NCBI RefSeq assembly: GCF_003574675.1
Contig: NZ_QOAZ01000005.1
Span: 62,001-126,000 of the forward strand
From: Azohydromonas sediminis
Lineage (GTDB): Bacteria > Pseudomonadota > Gammaproteobacteria > Burkholderiales > Burkholderiaceae_C
DNA: 64,000 bases
Direction of reading: 5' to 3'
The notes below the pieces were generated by a model that did not search any database, had not been told where the DNA came from, and saw only the letters and a program-made list of their open reading frames with translations. Positions 31,365 to 39,814 of this stretch are shown here, in pieces. A program made the translations under genes and the position numbers. Within the stretch, counting starts at the first letter, position 1. The number at the start of each line of letters is the position of its first letter.

Positions 31365-31940
31365 ATGCGCGCCGCCGCGCCGCCATCGCCGCCAGCCGAG
31401 ACGCCACGCCTGTTCGTCGCGCTGTGGGCCGACCACCGCGTGCGGCAGGCAATCGTGCGCTGGCGCGATCGCTGGCGCTGGCCGCCCGGGGCGCGGCTCG
31501 TCGCGCCGCGCGACCTGCACGTGACGCTGCACTTCCTGGGCGCGGTGCCGCGCACGGGGGTGCCGGTGCTCGCGGCCGCGCTCGCGTGGCGCGGCGAGCC
31601 GTTCGAGCTCGGCTTCGGGGCCGTGCCCCAGTGGGGGCATGGGCTCGCGGTCGTCGACGTCGTCGCGCCGCCGGCGCTCGAGGCGTTGCACGCGGCGATC
31701 GGCGAGGTCCTGCGGGCGCAGGGGCTGCGCACCGAGGCGCGGCGGTTCCATCCCCACCTGACGCTGGCGCGCCGCGCTGCGGGGGCGCAGCCGCCGGCGG
31801 CGCCGCTCGCGGTGCGCTGGCCGGTGCGCGAGTTCGTGCTCGTCGAATCGGGCGGCCCGCGCGGTGCCGGCTACCACGTGCTGCGCCGCTACGCGGCTGG
31901 CGGCGCCGCGGTAACGTCGGGGCCGCCGCGCGCGACTTGA
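31365..31940 (+). CDS. thpR: RNA 2',3'-cyclic phosphodiesterase (2'-5' RNA ligase family)
   Basis: 191 residues of the 2H phosphoesterase family. Two HxT motifs, HVTLHFLG near residue 52 and HLTLAR near residue 136, form the active site. RLFVALWADHRVRQAI at the N-terminus and PVREFVLVESGGPRGAGYHVLRRY at the C-terminus agree with ThpR/LigT. The protein opens or makes 2'-5' linkages in RNA in vitro; the cell role is not settled. Carries an Ala-rich tail. The 218-base gap to the divergent rhodanese gene shows no recognised gene. Confidence 0.93.
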   Translation: MRAAAPPSPPAETPRLFVALWADHRVRQAIVRWRDRWRWPPGARLVAPRDLHVTLHFLGAVPRTGVPVLAAALAWRGEPFELGFGAVPQWGHGLAVVDVVAPPALEALHAAIGEVLRAQGLRTEARRFHPHLTLARRAAGAQPPAAPLAVRWPVREFVLVESGGPRGAGYHVLRRYAAGGAAVTSGPPRAT

Positions 31941-31993
31941 GCGCGCACTGATCGAAGGCCGCGGTGCCGCGCGGACCGTCTGCCGCCGACCCG

Positions 31994-34159
31994 ATGAACC
32001 GCCGCCAGCTGATCCTGCTCGCGCTGCTCGCCGCCGCGGTCGTGGCGTTCTTCGCGCTCGACCTCGGGCGCTTCTTCAGCCTCGGGTACGTCAAGTCGGC
32101 GCAGGCCGACCTCGCCGCGCTGTACGCGGCGCGGCCCGTGGCCGTGATCGGCGCGTACTTCGCGCTCTACGTCGCCGTCACCGCGCTGTCGCTGCCGGGC
32201 GCGGCGGTGATGACACTGGCTGGCGGTGCGCTCTTCGGCTTCGGCGTCGCCCTCGTCGTCGTGTCGTTCGCGTCGAGCCTGGGCGCGACGCTGGCGATGC
32301 TGGTGGCGCGCTACCTGCTGCGCGACGCGGTGCAGGCGCGCTTCGGCGCACGGCTGGCCGAGGTCGACCGCGGCATCGAGCGCGACGGCGCGTTCTACCT
32401 GTTCACGCTGCGGCTGGTGCCGGTGTTCCCGTTCTTCGTCATCAACCTGCTGTTCGGGTTGACGGCGATGCGCGCGTGGACCTTCTACTGGGTCAGCCAG
32501 CTCGGCATGCTCGCGGGCACGGCCGTCTACGTCAACGCCGGCACGCAGCTCGCGAAGCTCGACAGCGTCGCGGGCATCGTCTCGCCGGGGCTGCTGGCGT
32601 CGTTCGCGCTGCTCGGTGTGTTCCCGCTGCTGGCGAAGAAGGCCGTCGAGGCCGTGAAGGTGCGCCGCGTCTATGCCCGCTGGGCCGATCGCCGGCCGCG
32701 GCGCTTCGACCGCAACCTCGTCGTCATCGGCGCCGGCGCCGCCGGGCTCGTCGCGAGCTACGTCGCCGCCGCGGTCAAGGCCAAGGTCACGCTCGTCGAG
32801 GCGCACCGCATGGGGGGCGACTGCCTGAACACCGGCTGCGTGCCGAGCAAGGCGCTGCTGCGCACCGCGAAGCTGCTGCACGAGGTGCGCCATGCCCGCG
32901 CGCTCGGCATCGCGCACGCCGAAGCGCGGGTCGACTTCGCCGACGTGATGGCGCGCGTCGCGCGCGTCGTGCGCGAGATCGAGCCGCACGACTCGGTCGA
33001 GCGCTACACGCAGCTCGGGGTCGACGTCGTGCGCGGGCACGCGACGATCGTCGACCCGTGGCACGTGAAGATCGCGCTGCACGGCGGCGGCGAGCAGGTG
33101 CTGTCCACGCGCGCGATCGTGATCGCCGCGGGCGCGCGGCCCCACGTGCCGGACCTGCCGGGGCTCGAGCGCATCGAGGTGCTGACGAGCGACAACCTGT
33201 GGGAGCTGCGCGAGCTGCCGCCGCGGCTGCTGGTGCTCGGCGGCGGGCCCGTCGGCTGCGAACTCGCGCAGGCCTTCGCGCGCCTGGGCAGCGCCGTGAC
33301 GCTCGTCGAGCAGCTGCCACGGCTGCTCGCGCGCGAGGACGACGACGTCTCGGCCTTCGTGCGCGAGCGGCTCGAGGCCGACGGCGTGCGCGTGCTCGCC
33401 GGGCACCGGGCGCTGCGCGTCGAAGCGGCCGGGCGCGACGGCGACGTGCTGGTCGTCGAGCACGGCGGCGTCGAGCAGCGCGTGCCGTTCGACCGCCTGC
33501 TGTGCGCGGTCGGCCGCGTCGCGCGGCTCGAGGGCTACGGGCTCGAGGCGCTGGGCATTGCGACGCAGCGCACGATCGTCACCGACGAGGCGCTGCGCAC
33601 GGTCTACCCCAACATCCTCGCCGCCGGCGACGTCGCGGGGCCGTACCAGTTCACCCACGTCGCCGCGCACCAGGCGTGGCACGCCGCTGTCAACGCGCTG
33701 TTCGGGCGCTTCAAGCGCTTCGCGGTGGACTACGCCGTGATCCCGTGGACCACCTTCGTCGACCCCGAGGTCGCGCGCGTGGGCCTCAACGAGCAGGAGG
33801 CGCGTGCGTGCGGCGTCGCGTTCGAGGTCACGCGCTACGGCATCGACGACCTCGACCGCGCGATCGTCGACGGCGAGGCGCAGGGCTGGGTCAAGGTGCT
33901 GACGGCACCGGGCCGCGACCGCATCCTCGGCGTGACGATCGTCGGCGCGCACGCCGGCGAGCTGATCGCCGAATACGTGCTCGCGATGAAGCACGGCATC
34001 GGGCTGAACAAGATCCTCGGCACGATCCACGCGTACCCGACGTTCGTCGAAGCCAACAAGTACGCCGCCGGCGCGTGGAAGCGCGCGCACGCGCCGCAGC
34101 GGGTGCTGGCCTGGCTCGAGCGCTTCCACGCGTGGCAGCGCGGCGGGGACGCGCCGTGA
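31994..34159 (+). CDS. TVP38/TMEM64 membrane domain fused to a mercuric-reductase-like FAD disulfide oxidoreductase
   Basis: 721 residues in one open frame. Residues 1-225 are a TVP38/TMEM64 (DedA-like, SNARE-associated) membrane domain: SLPGAAVMTLAGGALFGFG, RLVPVFPFFVINLLFGLTAM and about five to six hydrophobic helices. From about residue 240 comes a pyridine-nucleotide disulfide oxidoreductase: FAD loop VVIGAGAAGLVASYV, redox pair in GGDCLNTGCVPSKALL near residue 277, NAD loop LGGGPVGCELAQAF near residue 415, second FAD site YPNILAAGDVAGP and C-terminal HAYPTFVEANKYAAGAWK. The mercury-binding C-terminal Cys pair of MerA is absent. Likely a membrane-tethered thiol or quinone-linked reductase. 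ATG 31994 chosen over GTG 31964. Confidence 0.9.
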   Translation: MNRRQLILLALLAAAVVAFFALDLGRFFSLGYVKSAQADLAALYAARPVAVIGAYFALYVAVTALSLPGAAVMTLAGGALFGFGVALVVVSFASSLGATLAMLVARYLLRDAVQARFGARLAEVDRGIERDGAFYLFTLRLVPVFPFFVINLLFGLTAMRAWTFYWVSQLGMLAGTAVYVNAGTQLAKLDSVAGIVSPGLLASFALLGVFPLLAKKAVEAVKVRRVYARWADRRPRRFDRNLVVIGAGAAGLVASYVAAAVKAKVTLVEAHRMGGDCLNTGCVPSKALLRTAKLLHEVRHARALGIAHAEARVDFADVMARVARVVREIEPHDSVERYTQLGVDVVRGHATIVDPWHVKIALHGGGEQVLSTRAIVIAAGARPHVPDLPGLERIEVLTSDNLWELRELPPRLLVLGGGPVGCELAQAFARLGSAVTLVEQLPRLLAREDDDVSAFVRERLEADGVRVLAGHRALRVEAAGRDGDVLVVEHGGVEQRVPFDRLLCAVGRVARLEGYGLEALGIATQRTIVTDEALRTVYPNILAAGDVAGPYQFTHVAAHQAWHAAVNALFGRFKRFAVDYAVIPWTTFVDPEVARVGLNEQEARACGVAFEVTRYGIDDLDRAIVDGEAQGWVKVLTAPGRDRILGVTIVGAHAGELIAEYVLAMKHGIGLNKILGTIHAYPTFVEANKYAAGAWKRAHAPQRVLAWLERFHAWQRGGDAP

Positions 34160-34890
34160 GCGTGGCGAAGCAGCGGTGCGTGGCGGCGGCGCTGGCCGCG
34201 TGCACGGGACTGGGCGCGGCGGCGCCGTCCGTCGGGCTCGCACCGCTCGTCGGCGGCGACGTCCCCGGGATCGCCGCGCCGTGGCGTTTCGCCAGGCTGC
34301 CGCAGCAGAGCCTGCCGTCCACCGAGTACCGCGCGGTGCGCGTCGATGGCGTCGACGCATTGCGCATCGAGGCGCGCGGCTCGTACGGCAACCTGGTGCA
34401 CGCGCTGCCGCCGGGCACGCGCGTGGACACGCTCGCGTGGCGCTGGCGCGTCGACCTGCCGAACCGCCGCGCGGACCTCGCGACGAAGGCCGGCGACGAC
34501 AGCGCCGTCAAGGTCTGCGTGCTGTTCGATGCGCCGCTCGCGCAGGTGCCGTTCGTCGAGCGGCAGCTGCTGCGCCTGGCGCGCGCGGCCAGCGCCGAGC
34601 CGCTGCCTGCGGCGACGCTGTGCTACGTGTGGGCGCACGCGCAGCCCGCCGGCGCGGTGCTCGCCAACGCGTACTCGCGCCGCGTGCGCTACGTCGTGCT
34701 GCGCAGTGCCGACGCCCCGCTGGCCACCTGGCTCGACGAGCGGCGCGACGTGGCGGCCGACTACCTGCGTGCGTTCGGCGACGAGGCGCGCGAGATGCCG
34801 CCAGCAAGCGCGATCGCCGTGGCCGGCGACGCCGACAACACCGGCGCGCACAGTGTCGCGCACGTGAGCGCACTGCGCGCCGACCCCTGA
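34156..34890 (+). CDS. DUF3047 family exported protein
   Basis: 244 residues. Begins at GTG 34156, overlapping the previous stop (GTGA); GTG 34162 is an alternative. A signal peptide is likely (VAAALAACTGLGAAAP), probably cleaved near residue 24. The body fits DUF3047: WRFARLPQQ, TLAWRWRVDLPNRRADLATKAGDDSAVKVCVLFD and ADNTGAHSVAHVSAL near the end, a jelly-roll-like fold of unknown function. The coupling to the membrane oxidoreductase is suggestive of a joint envelope role. Confidence 0.82.
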   Translation: MSVAKQRCVAAALAACTGLGAAAPSVGLAPLVGGDVPGIAAPWRFARLPQQSLPSTEYRAVRVDGVDALRIEARGSYGNLVHALPPGTRVDTLAWRWRVDLPNRRADLATKAGDDSAVKVCVLFDAPLAQVPFVERQLLRLARAASAEPLPAATLCYVWAHAQPAGAVLANAYSRRVRYVVLRSADAPLATWLDERRDVAADYLRAFGDEAREMPPASAIAVAGDADNTGAHSVAHVSALRADP

Positions 34891-34925
34891 CGGCGCGTGG
34901 TGCGCGCGCGCCGCAGCGGTGCGGC

Positions 34926-35831
34926 TCAGTCGCGCGGGCGGAACACGATGACGATCGACGGCGGCACGCGGCCGTCGACGTCGCGCGGCAGCACCGCCGT
35001 GCGGTCGATCGCGCGCAGCACGGCGTCGTCCCACGCGGGCACGCCGCTGCTCTTGACGATGCGGCGCGAGACGATGGTGCCGTCGGGCAGCGTGCGCAGC
35101 TCGACTTCGGCGGCCGGGTTACCCGGGACGTCGTCGGTGAAGATGATGTTGGGCTTGACGCGCGCGACGATGCGCCCCGCGTAGCTCGCCGAGGGTGCCG
35201 CGTCGCGCGCCGCGGTGCCGCTCGACGACGGGCTGCCGCTGCCCTGCGCCTGGCTCAGCATGCGCTCGAGCTGCGCTTGGCGCTGCGCCTCGATGCGCTT
35301 CTGTTCGGCGAGCTCGCGCTGGCGCTGCGCTTCGGCCTGGCGGCGCTGCTCGGCCTCGCGCTGGCGCTTGGCCTCGGCTTCGGCACGCGCCTTCTCGGCG
35401 CGTTCGCGCTCGATGCGCTCGCGTTCGGCGCGTTCGCGTTCAACACGTTCGCGTTCGAGCCGCTGCCGCTCGGCCTGACGCTTGGCCTCGACCTCGCGCT
35501 GCTCGCGCAGCTGGCGCTCGCGCTCGAGCGCGATGTCGGCTTCGCGCCGTGCCGGTGGCTCGGGCGCTGGCGCCGGCGGCGGGGCCGGACGTGGTGGCTC
35601 AGGGGCGGGTGGGGCCGGCGGCGGTGGCGGGGGCGCGGGCGGTGCGGCGATTTGCGGCACCGCAGCCCACAGCTCGGCGCTGACGGGCGTCGGGCTCTGG
35701 CTGCGCCACTGCAGCCCGAGCGCGAGCGCGGCCAGCAGCGCCGCGTGCGCGCCGAGCGCGACGGCCGCACCCGGCCCCAGCCGGTCGGCCGGCGGTGGCT
35801 TGAGCGGGTCGATCGCGCTGCGCCCGCCCAT
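34926..35831 (-). CDS. tolA: TolA-like envelope energy-transfer protein
   Basis: 301 residues. One membrane anchor (about 18-40, GAAVALGAHAALLAALALGL), a Pro/Ala-rich stretch (about 60-93), then an about 100-residue charged coiled coil of Arg/Glu/Ala repeats, and a TonB/TolA-type C-terminal domain (AAEVELRTLPDGTIVSRRIVKSSG and AVLRAIDRTAVLP). TolA uses the proton motive force through TolQR to keep the outer membrane constricted at division. Start ATG 35831 follows tolR by 4 bases. tolB and pal do not follow; the next gene downstream is convergent. Confidence 0.88.
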   Translation of the reverse strand: MGGRSAIDPLKPPPADRLGPGAAVALGAHAALLAALALGLQWRSQSPTPVSAELWAAVPQIAAPPAPPPPPPAPPAPEPPRPAPPPAPAPEPPARREADIALERERQLREQREVEAKRQAERQRLERERVERERAERERIERERAEKARAEAEAKRQREAEQRRQAEAQRQRELAEQKRIEAQRQAQLERMLSQAQGSGSPSSSGTAARDAAPSASYAGRIVARVKPNIIFTDDVPGNPAAEVELRTLPDGTIVSRRIVKSSGVPAWDDAVLRAIDRTAVLPRDVDGRVPPSIVIVFRPRD

Positions 35832-35835
35832 CGCG

Positions 35836-36261
<426 letters not shown>

Positions 36262-36263
36262 CG

Positions 36264-36989
36264 TCAGAACCTCGACGCCGCGGCCGCGGGGGCCGCTGCG
36301 GCGGGTGCGGCGGCCGGCGTGCCGGCGTTGCGCTGCAGGATGTTCGAGAACTCCTCGATGAAGGTCTCGAGCTGGATCGCGATGCGGTCGATGTCGCGCG
36401 CGAAGCGGTTGTAGGCCACGACCGCCGGGATCGCCGCGAACAGGCCGATCGCGGTGGCCACCAGCGCCTCGGCGATGCCCGGCGCCACGGTGGCCAGCGT
36501 GACCTGCTGCAGGTTCGACAGCCCGACGAAGGCGTGCATGATCCCCCACACGGTGCCGAACAGCCCGACGTACGGCGACACCGAGCCCACCGAGCCGAGG
36601 AAGCTCAGGTGCGTTTCCATCGTGTCGAGCTCGCGCTGGAAGCTCGCGCGCATCGCGCGGCGTGCGCCGTCGAGCTGCGCGGCGGCGTCGAGGCGGCGCT
36701 CGCGCAGCTTTAGGAACTCGCGCATGCCGCTGGCGAAGATGCGCTCCATCGGCGCGCCGTCGCCGGCGGCACGCGCGATCGCGGCCTGGTGCAGCTCGTT
36801 GAGGTTGCGTCCCGACCAGAACTCGCGCTCGAAGCCGTCGTTGCGCTCGCGCACGCGCTTCAGGCCGAACAGCTTGCCGAAGATCACGGTCCAGCTCGCG
36901 AGCGACGTCACGAGCAGCCCCGCCATCACGAGCTGCACCACGAGGCTGGCCTGCATGACCAGCGAGACGATCGACATGTCCTGGTTCAT
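36264..36989 (-). CDS. tolQ: TolQ/ExbB-type proton-channel protein
   Basis: 241 residues with three membrane helices: about 12-34, then the paired helices around SVSPYVGLFGTVWGIMHAF (about 135-155) and TVAPGIAEALVATAIGLFAAIPAVVAYN (about 170-197), all typical of TolQ. The tail is Ala/Pro-rich. Its start (36989) overlaps the ybgC stop by ATGA, reproducing the ybgC-tolQ-tolR-tolA order known in proteobacteria. Confidence 0.96.
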   Translation of the reverse strand: MNQDMSIVSLVMQASLVVQLVMAGLLVTSLASWTVIFGKLFGLKRVRERNDGFEREFWSGRNLNELHQAAIARAAGDGAPMERIFASGMREFLKLRERRLDAAAQLDGARRAMRASFQRELDTMETHLSFLGSVGSVSPYVGLFGTVWGIMHAFVGLSNLQQVTLATVAPGIAEALVATAIGLFAAIPAVVAYNRFARDIDRIAIQLETFIEEFSNILQRNAGTPAAAPAAAAPAAAASRF

Positions 36990-37414
36990 CTTCGGAGTTC
37001 TTGCATCGCCGCGTCGGCGATCGGCTTCGGAATGCGCCGCGGCGCAAAGGTTCCCGCGTCGACGCAGCCGATGCGGATGTCGCCTTCGGCGAGCAGGCGG
37101 TCGCCATGCCAGGCCTGCTGCGCGACGTCGAGGCTCGCGCGCCCGGCCGCGACGACGGTCACCGTGACATCGAGCTCGTCGTCGAGCCGCGCCGGTCGCA
37201 GGTAGCGCACCGAGGTAGCGGCGACGACGAACATCAGCGCGTGCTCGTCCTTCAGCCGCTGCTGCCCGATGCCCAGCGCGCGCAGCCACTCGGTGCGTGC
37301 GCGCTCGAAGAACTTCAGGTAGTTGGCGTAGAAGACGATGCCGCCGGCATCGGTGTCTTCCCAGTAGACGCGCAGGCGGTGGACGAAGGGGGCGGCGCGG
37401 GTGAAGTCGCTCAT
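36986..37414 (-). CDS. ybgC: tol-associated acyl-CoA thioesterase
   Basis: 142 residues, hotdog fold. The active-site helix start VYWEDTDAGGIVFYANYLKFFERARTEWLR with the catalytic Asp and Tyr-Ala-Asn is the YbgC mark. It hydrolyses acyl-CoA esters and its gene leads tol-pal clusters. Upstream are 50 bases to the nucleotidyltransferase gene, holding a GATAAT box, so it may have its own promoter besides read-through. Confidence 0.95.
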   Translation of the reverse strand: MSDFTRAAPFVHRLRVYWEDTDAGGIVFYANYLKFFERARTEWLRALGIGQQRLKDEHALMFVVAATSVRYLRPARLDDELDVTVTVVAAGRASLDVAQQAWHGDRLLAEGDIRIGCVDAGTFAPRRIPKPIADAAMQELRR

Positions 37415-37420
37415 CGCTGG

Positions 37421-37434
37421 GGCCGCATTATCGG
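37421..37434 (-). promoter_or_regulatory. candidate -10 region of ybgC-tolQRA
   Basis: On the minus strand CCGATAATGCGGCC contains GATAAT (37432 down to 37427), 12 bases from the ybgC start. The same 14 bases precede the DUF1178 gene at 22758-22771. No clear -35 is visible. Confidence 0.4.
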
Positions 37435-37464
37435 CGTGCCCTGCGGTGGTCCCGTTGCCGGTCG

Positions 37465-38604
37465 TTACCGCGTCGTGTGGCCGGCGTCGTTCTGCGCCGC
37501 GGCCTGTGCCGCGCGCTCGCGCGCGTCCTTGCGCCGCTGCAGCGCACGCATCCACGCCTTGCGCGCCAGGTGCGGCGCGATCTGGTACCACGGCATGCGC
37601 AGGTGGTGCGAGCGCACGTACAGCGCGAAGCGCGCCGGCCGGGTGAGCGCGGTGTCGCACGCCGGGTGGTCGGGGCGCAGCGCGATGGCCAGCAGCGCGT
37701 TCATCGCCGCGCGCGGCAGTAGCGGCGCGCGCAGCGCGTCGAAACGCTCGCGCAGCGCCTCGGGCGGGCGCGTGCCGAACAGGCGTTCGACGTGGTGCAG
37801 CGCATAGCTCAGCGGCACGCCGACGCCGAGCTCGGCGGCGCGCCGCGCGAGTTCATCCCAGAAGCCGGCGTCGTCGCTGCCGAAGTGCAGCAGCAGGTCG
37901 CGGATGTCGAGCAGGTCGCGCAGGCCGCCTTCGAACTCGCCTTCCTGCAGCAGGTGCACCGCGCTGTGCAGCACCATGTCGGCAGGTGCGAGCACGCGCA
38001 GCCCCACGCCGTGCACGGCCGGCACCGAGCGCTCGAGCAGCGAGCCACCGTCGATCGGGAAGCGCGACGTCGGTGGCGTGATCGTGTGGTGCACGTCGAG
38101 GTGCGTGCGCCGTTGCACGTGCTGCAGCGGCGGCAGCTCGTGCATCCACTGTCGGTAGTAGCGGTCGTCGTAGGGGTCGAGGCGGGCCGCGATCCAGCCG
38201 CCGGCCATCAGCGCCGTCTCGACCTGCGCGAGGCGGTCGCGCGCGACGAGCAGGTCGACGTCGCCGAACAGCCGCCCGCGCCACGGCGGCAGGTCGGCCG
38301 CGATGTAGGCCGCGCCCTTGAGCAGCACGACGGGACCATCGACGTGGCGCAGCGCGAAGCGCAGGCGGTCGATCTCCCACAGCACTTCGTCGCGCTGGCG
38401 CTGCACGACGCGCAGTGCGCCCCGCAGGTGCTGGCGCGGGCCGGCGGGCACCGCGTCGATCCAGCCGCGCTCGTCGTAGCGCCAGGCCAGCCGCGCGAGC
38501 AGCCGCGAGCGGCGCGCCTGGCTCAGCAGGTCTTCCCACTGGCGGGGCGTGAACTCGAGGCGCTCGGGGGCCGTCAGCGCCGGCGTGATCAGGTCGCCGT
38601 TCAC
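37465..38604 (-). CDS. nucleotidyltransferase family protein (NTP_transf_5 type)
   Basis: 379 residues. The core LLKGAAYIAADLPPWRGRLFGDVDLLV (about 94-120) has the Gly-Asp-x-Asp metal signature of minimal nucleotidyltransferases of the PF14907 group; a later HHTITPP and HLLQEG region completes the domain. GTG 38604 overlaps the kinase stop as GTGA. Homologues are encoded beside HprK-like kinases and PqqD-like chaperones in exopolysaccharide/PEP-CTERM-linked 'HPr-rel-A' loci and in some lasso-peptide clusters. The transferred nucleotide and acceptor are unknown. Last gene of the overlapped four-gene set. Confidence 0.85.
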   Translation of the reverse strand: MNGDLITPALTAPERLEFTPRQWEDLLSQARRSRLLARLAWRYDERGWIDAVPAGPRQHLRGALRVVQRQRDEVLWEIDRLRFALRHVDGPVVLLKGAAYIAADLPPWRGRLFGDVDLLVARDRLAQVETALMAGGWIAARLDPYDDRYYRQWMHELPPLQHVQRRTHLDVHHTITPPTSRFPIDGGSLLERSVPAVHGVGLRVLAPADMVLHSAVHLLQEGEFEGGLRDLLDIRDLLLHFGSDDAGFWDELARRAAELGVGVPLSYALHHVERLFGTRPPEALRERFDALRAPLLPRAAMNALLAIALRPDHPACDTALTRPARFALYVRSHHLRMPWYQIAPHLARKAWMRALQRRKDARERAAQAAAQNDAGHTTR

Positions 38605-39518
38605 GACGGTGCGCCTGCGGCGAGGCGGTCGAAGACGGCGATCGCGTCGTCGAGGTGGCCGTAACTGAAGTCGGCGCACTCGCACCTGGTGACGAGGTCG
38701 GCCAGCGCGTCGAAGCCGGCGCGGCCGAGCACGCCGTAGTTGAACGAGTTCTGGCCGAGCTCGATCATCGCGTCGGCCTTCGGCCGCTCGGTGAGCTGCG
38801 CCGGCGCGCCGGCGACGTAGCGCGGGAACACGATCCACGCCGGCGCGGCCGCTTCGTCCATGCGCAGCACGTGCTCGGTGGGCACCTTCATGTGCACGAC
38901 GGTGCCCTTGCTGGTGTCGTGCGTCGGCTCGCTCATCACGGCGTCGGGCGCGAAGCGGCGGATCACGTCGATCGACGCGTTCTTCAGGCTCACCGGCCGC
39001 GCGAGCGGCCACACGCGCCCGTCGGCGAGGGCGACGAGCGCCATCTCGTCGGACAGCAGCCGCCAGCCGCGGTGCACGAGCGCCGCGCACAGCGTGCTCT
39101 TGCCCGAGCCGGGCGGGGCCGGCAGGATCGCCGCGCGCCCGCCGCGCTCGACGACGGCCGCGTGCAGCGTCAGGTACTCGAACGTGTGGGTGCTGATGCA
39201 CCAGTTGAGCGTCCACTCGAGCAGCGGAAACGCGTGGCCGAGCGGCAGCGGCTCGAAGTTCGGCTCGCCGTCGTACAGCGCGCGCACCTGGGGGCGAATC
39301 CAGCGCCGCAGCCCGCGCACGCGGCCGACGTCGAGCGTGAAGTCGCAGAAGTCGTCGTCGCCCAGGCGCGGGTAGTCGCCGTACAACAGCGCGATGCCGC
39401 GGGCGACGCGATCGGCGTCGCAGCGCAACCGGAACCCGAACGGCCCGGTGCGCACCGCCAGCCGTCCGGCCGCCAGTTCGCGCTTCAGTGCATCCGCGGG
39501 GAGTTCGCCAATCCTCAT
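38601..39518 (-). CDS. HprK-related kinase A (HPr-rel-A system)
   Basis: 305 residues. The C-terminal two thirds resemble HPr kinase/phosphorylase: conserved His in LTLHAAVV (residue 119), Walker A PPGSGKST (135-142), and the acidic pair SDE (156-158) where HprK has its catalytic Asp. LSDEMALVAL and the segment PRPVSLKNASIDVI-like stretch fit HprK-related kinase A. HPr itself and the HprK N-terminal regulatory domain are absent, and no PTS genes are near, so the substrate is something else, possibly a peptide or protein encoded in the same set. Start ATG 39518 overlaps the PqqD-like stop (ATGA). Confidence 0.88.
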   Translation of the reverse strand: MRIGELPADALKRELAAGRLAVRTGPFGFRLRCDADRVARGIALLYGDYPRLGDDDFCDFTLDVGRVRGLRRWIRPQVRALYDGEPNFEPLPLGHAFPLLEWTLNWCISTHTFEYLTLHAAVVERGGRAAILPAPPGSGKSTLCAALVHRGWRLLSDEMALVALADGRVWPLARPVSLKNASIDVIRRFAPDAVMSEPTHDTSKGTVVHMKVPTEHVLRMDEAAAPAWIVFPRYVAGAPAQLTERPKADAMIELGQNSFNYGVLGRAGFDALADLVTRCECADFSYGHLDDAIAVFDRLAAGAPS

Positions 39519-39814
39519 GCCGCGCCGGGCTTCGGCTCGATCCAGCCCAGTCTGAACAGCTTCTCGAGGATGGTCTCCAGCGTCTGCGAGAACTCCGGCA
39601 CGGCGTCGACGTCCAGGTCGGCACGAAGCATCGCCAGCAGCTCGCCCCGGCAGCAGGCGCCGGACTCGATGCACGCCATCACGGCGGCGCTCAATGGGTC
39701 GAGCAAGTGCGTGTCGCCGGAGCGCACTTCGATCACGACCGAATCAGCGCCCCAGTCGCGCCAGTGCCACTGCGCGGTCGGGTTCAGCCGCCAAGGTTCG
39801 GCGGCATCGCTCAC
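39515..39814 (-). CDS. PqqD-family peptide chaperone (HPr-rel-A system)
   Basis: 99 residues. PqqD-like winged-helix (RRE-type) pattern: WHWRDWGADSVVIEVRSGDTHLLDPLSAAVMACIE, then CRGELLAMLRADLDVDAVPEFSQTLETILEKLFRLGWIE. PqqD relatives bind the leader of a precursor peptide and present it to a modifying enzyme. GTG 39814 overlaps the preceding stop by GTGA; no ATG is available. It lies between the unknown exported protein and the kinase, so it may deliver a substrate to that kinase. Confidence 0.85.
   Translation of the reverse strand: MSDAAEPWRLNPTAQWHWRDWGADSVVIEVRSGDTHLLDPLSAAVMACIESGACCRGELLAMLRADLDVDAVPEFSQTLETILEKLFRLGWIEPKPGAA

Noticed and set aside
31994-34159. Mercuric reductase
   Set aside because: The redox pair is present, but the C-terminal Cys pair and N-terminal heavy-metal domain of MerA are missing and no mer genes are nearby.
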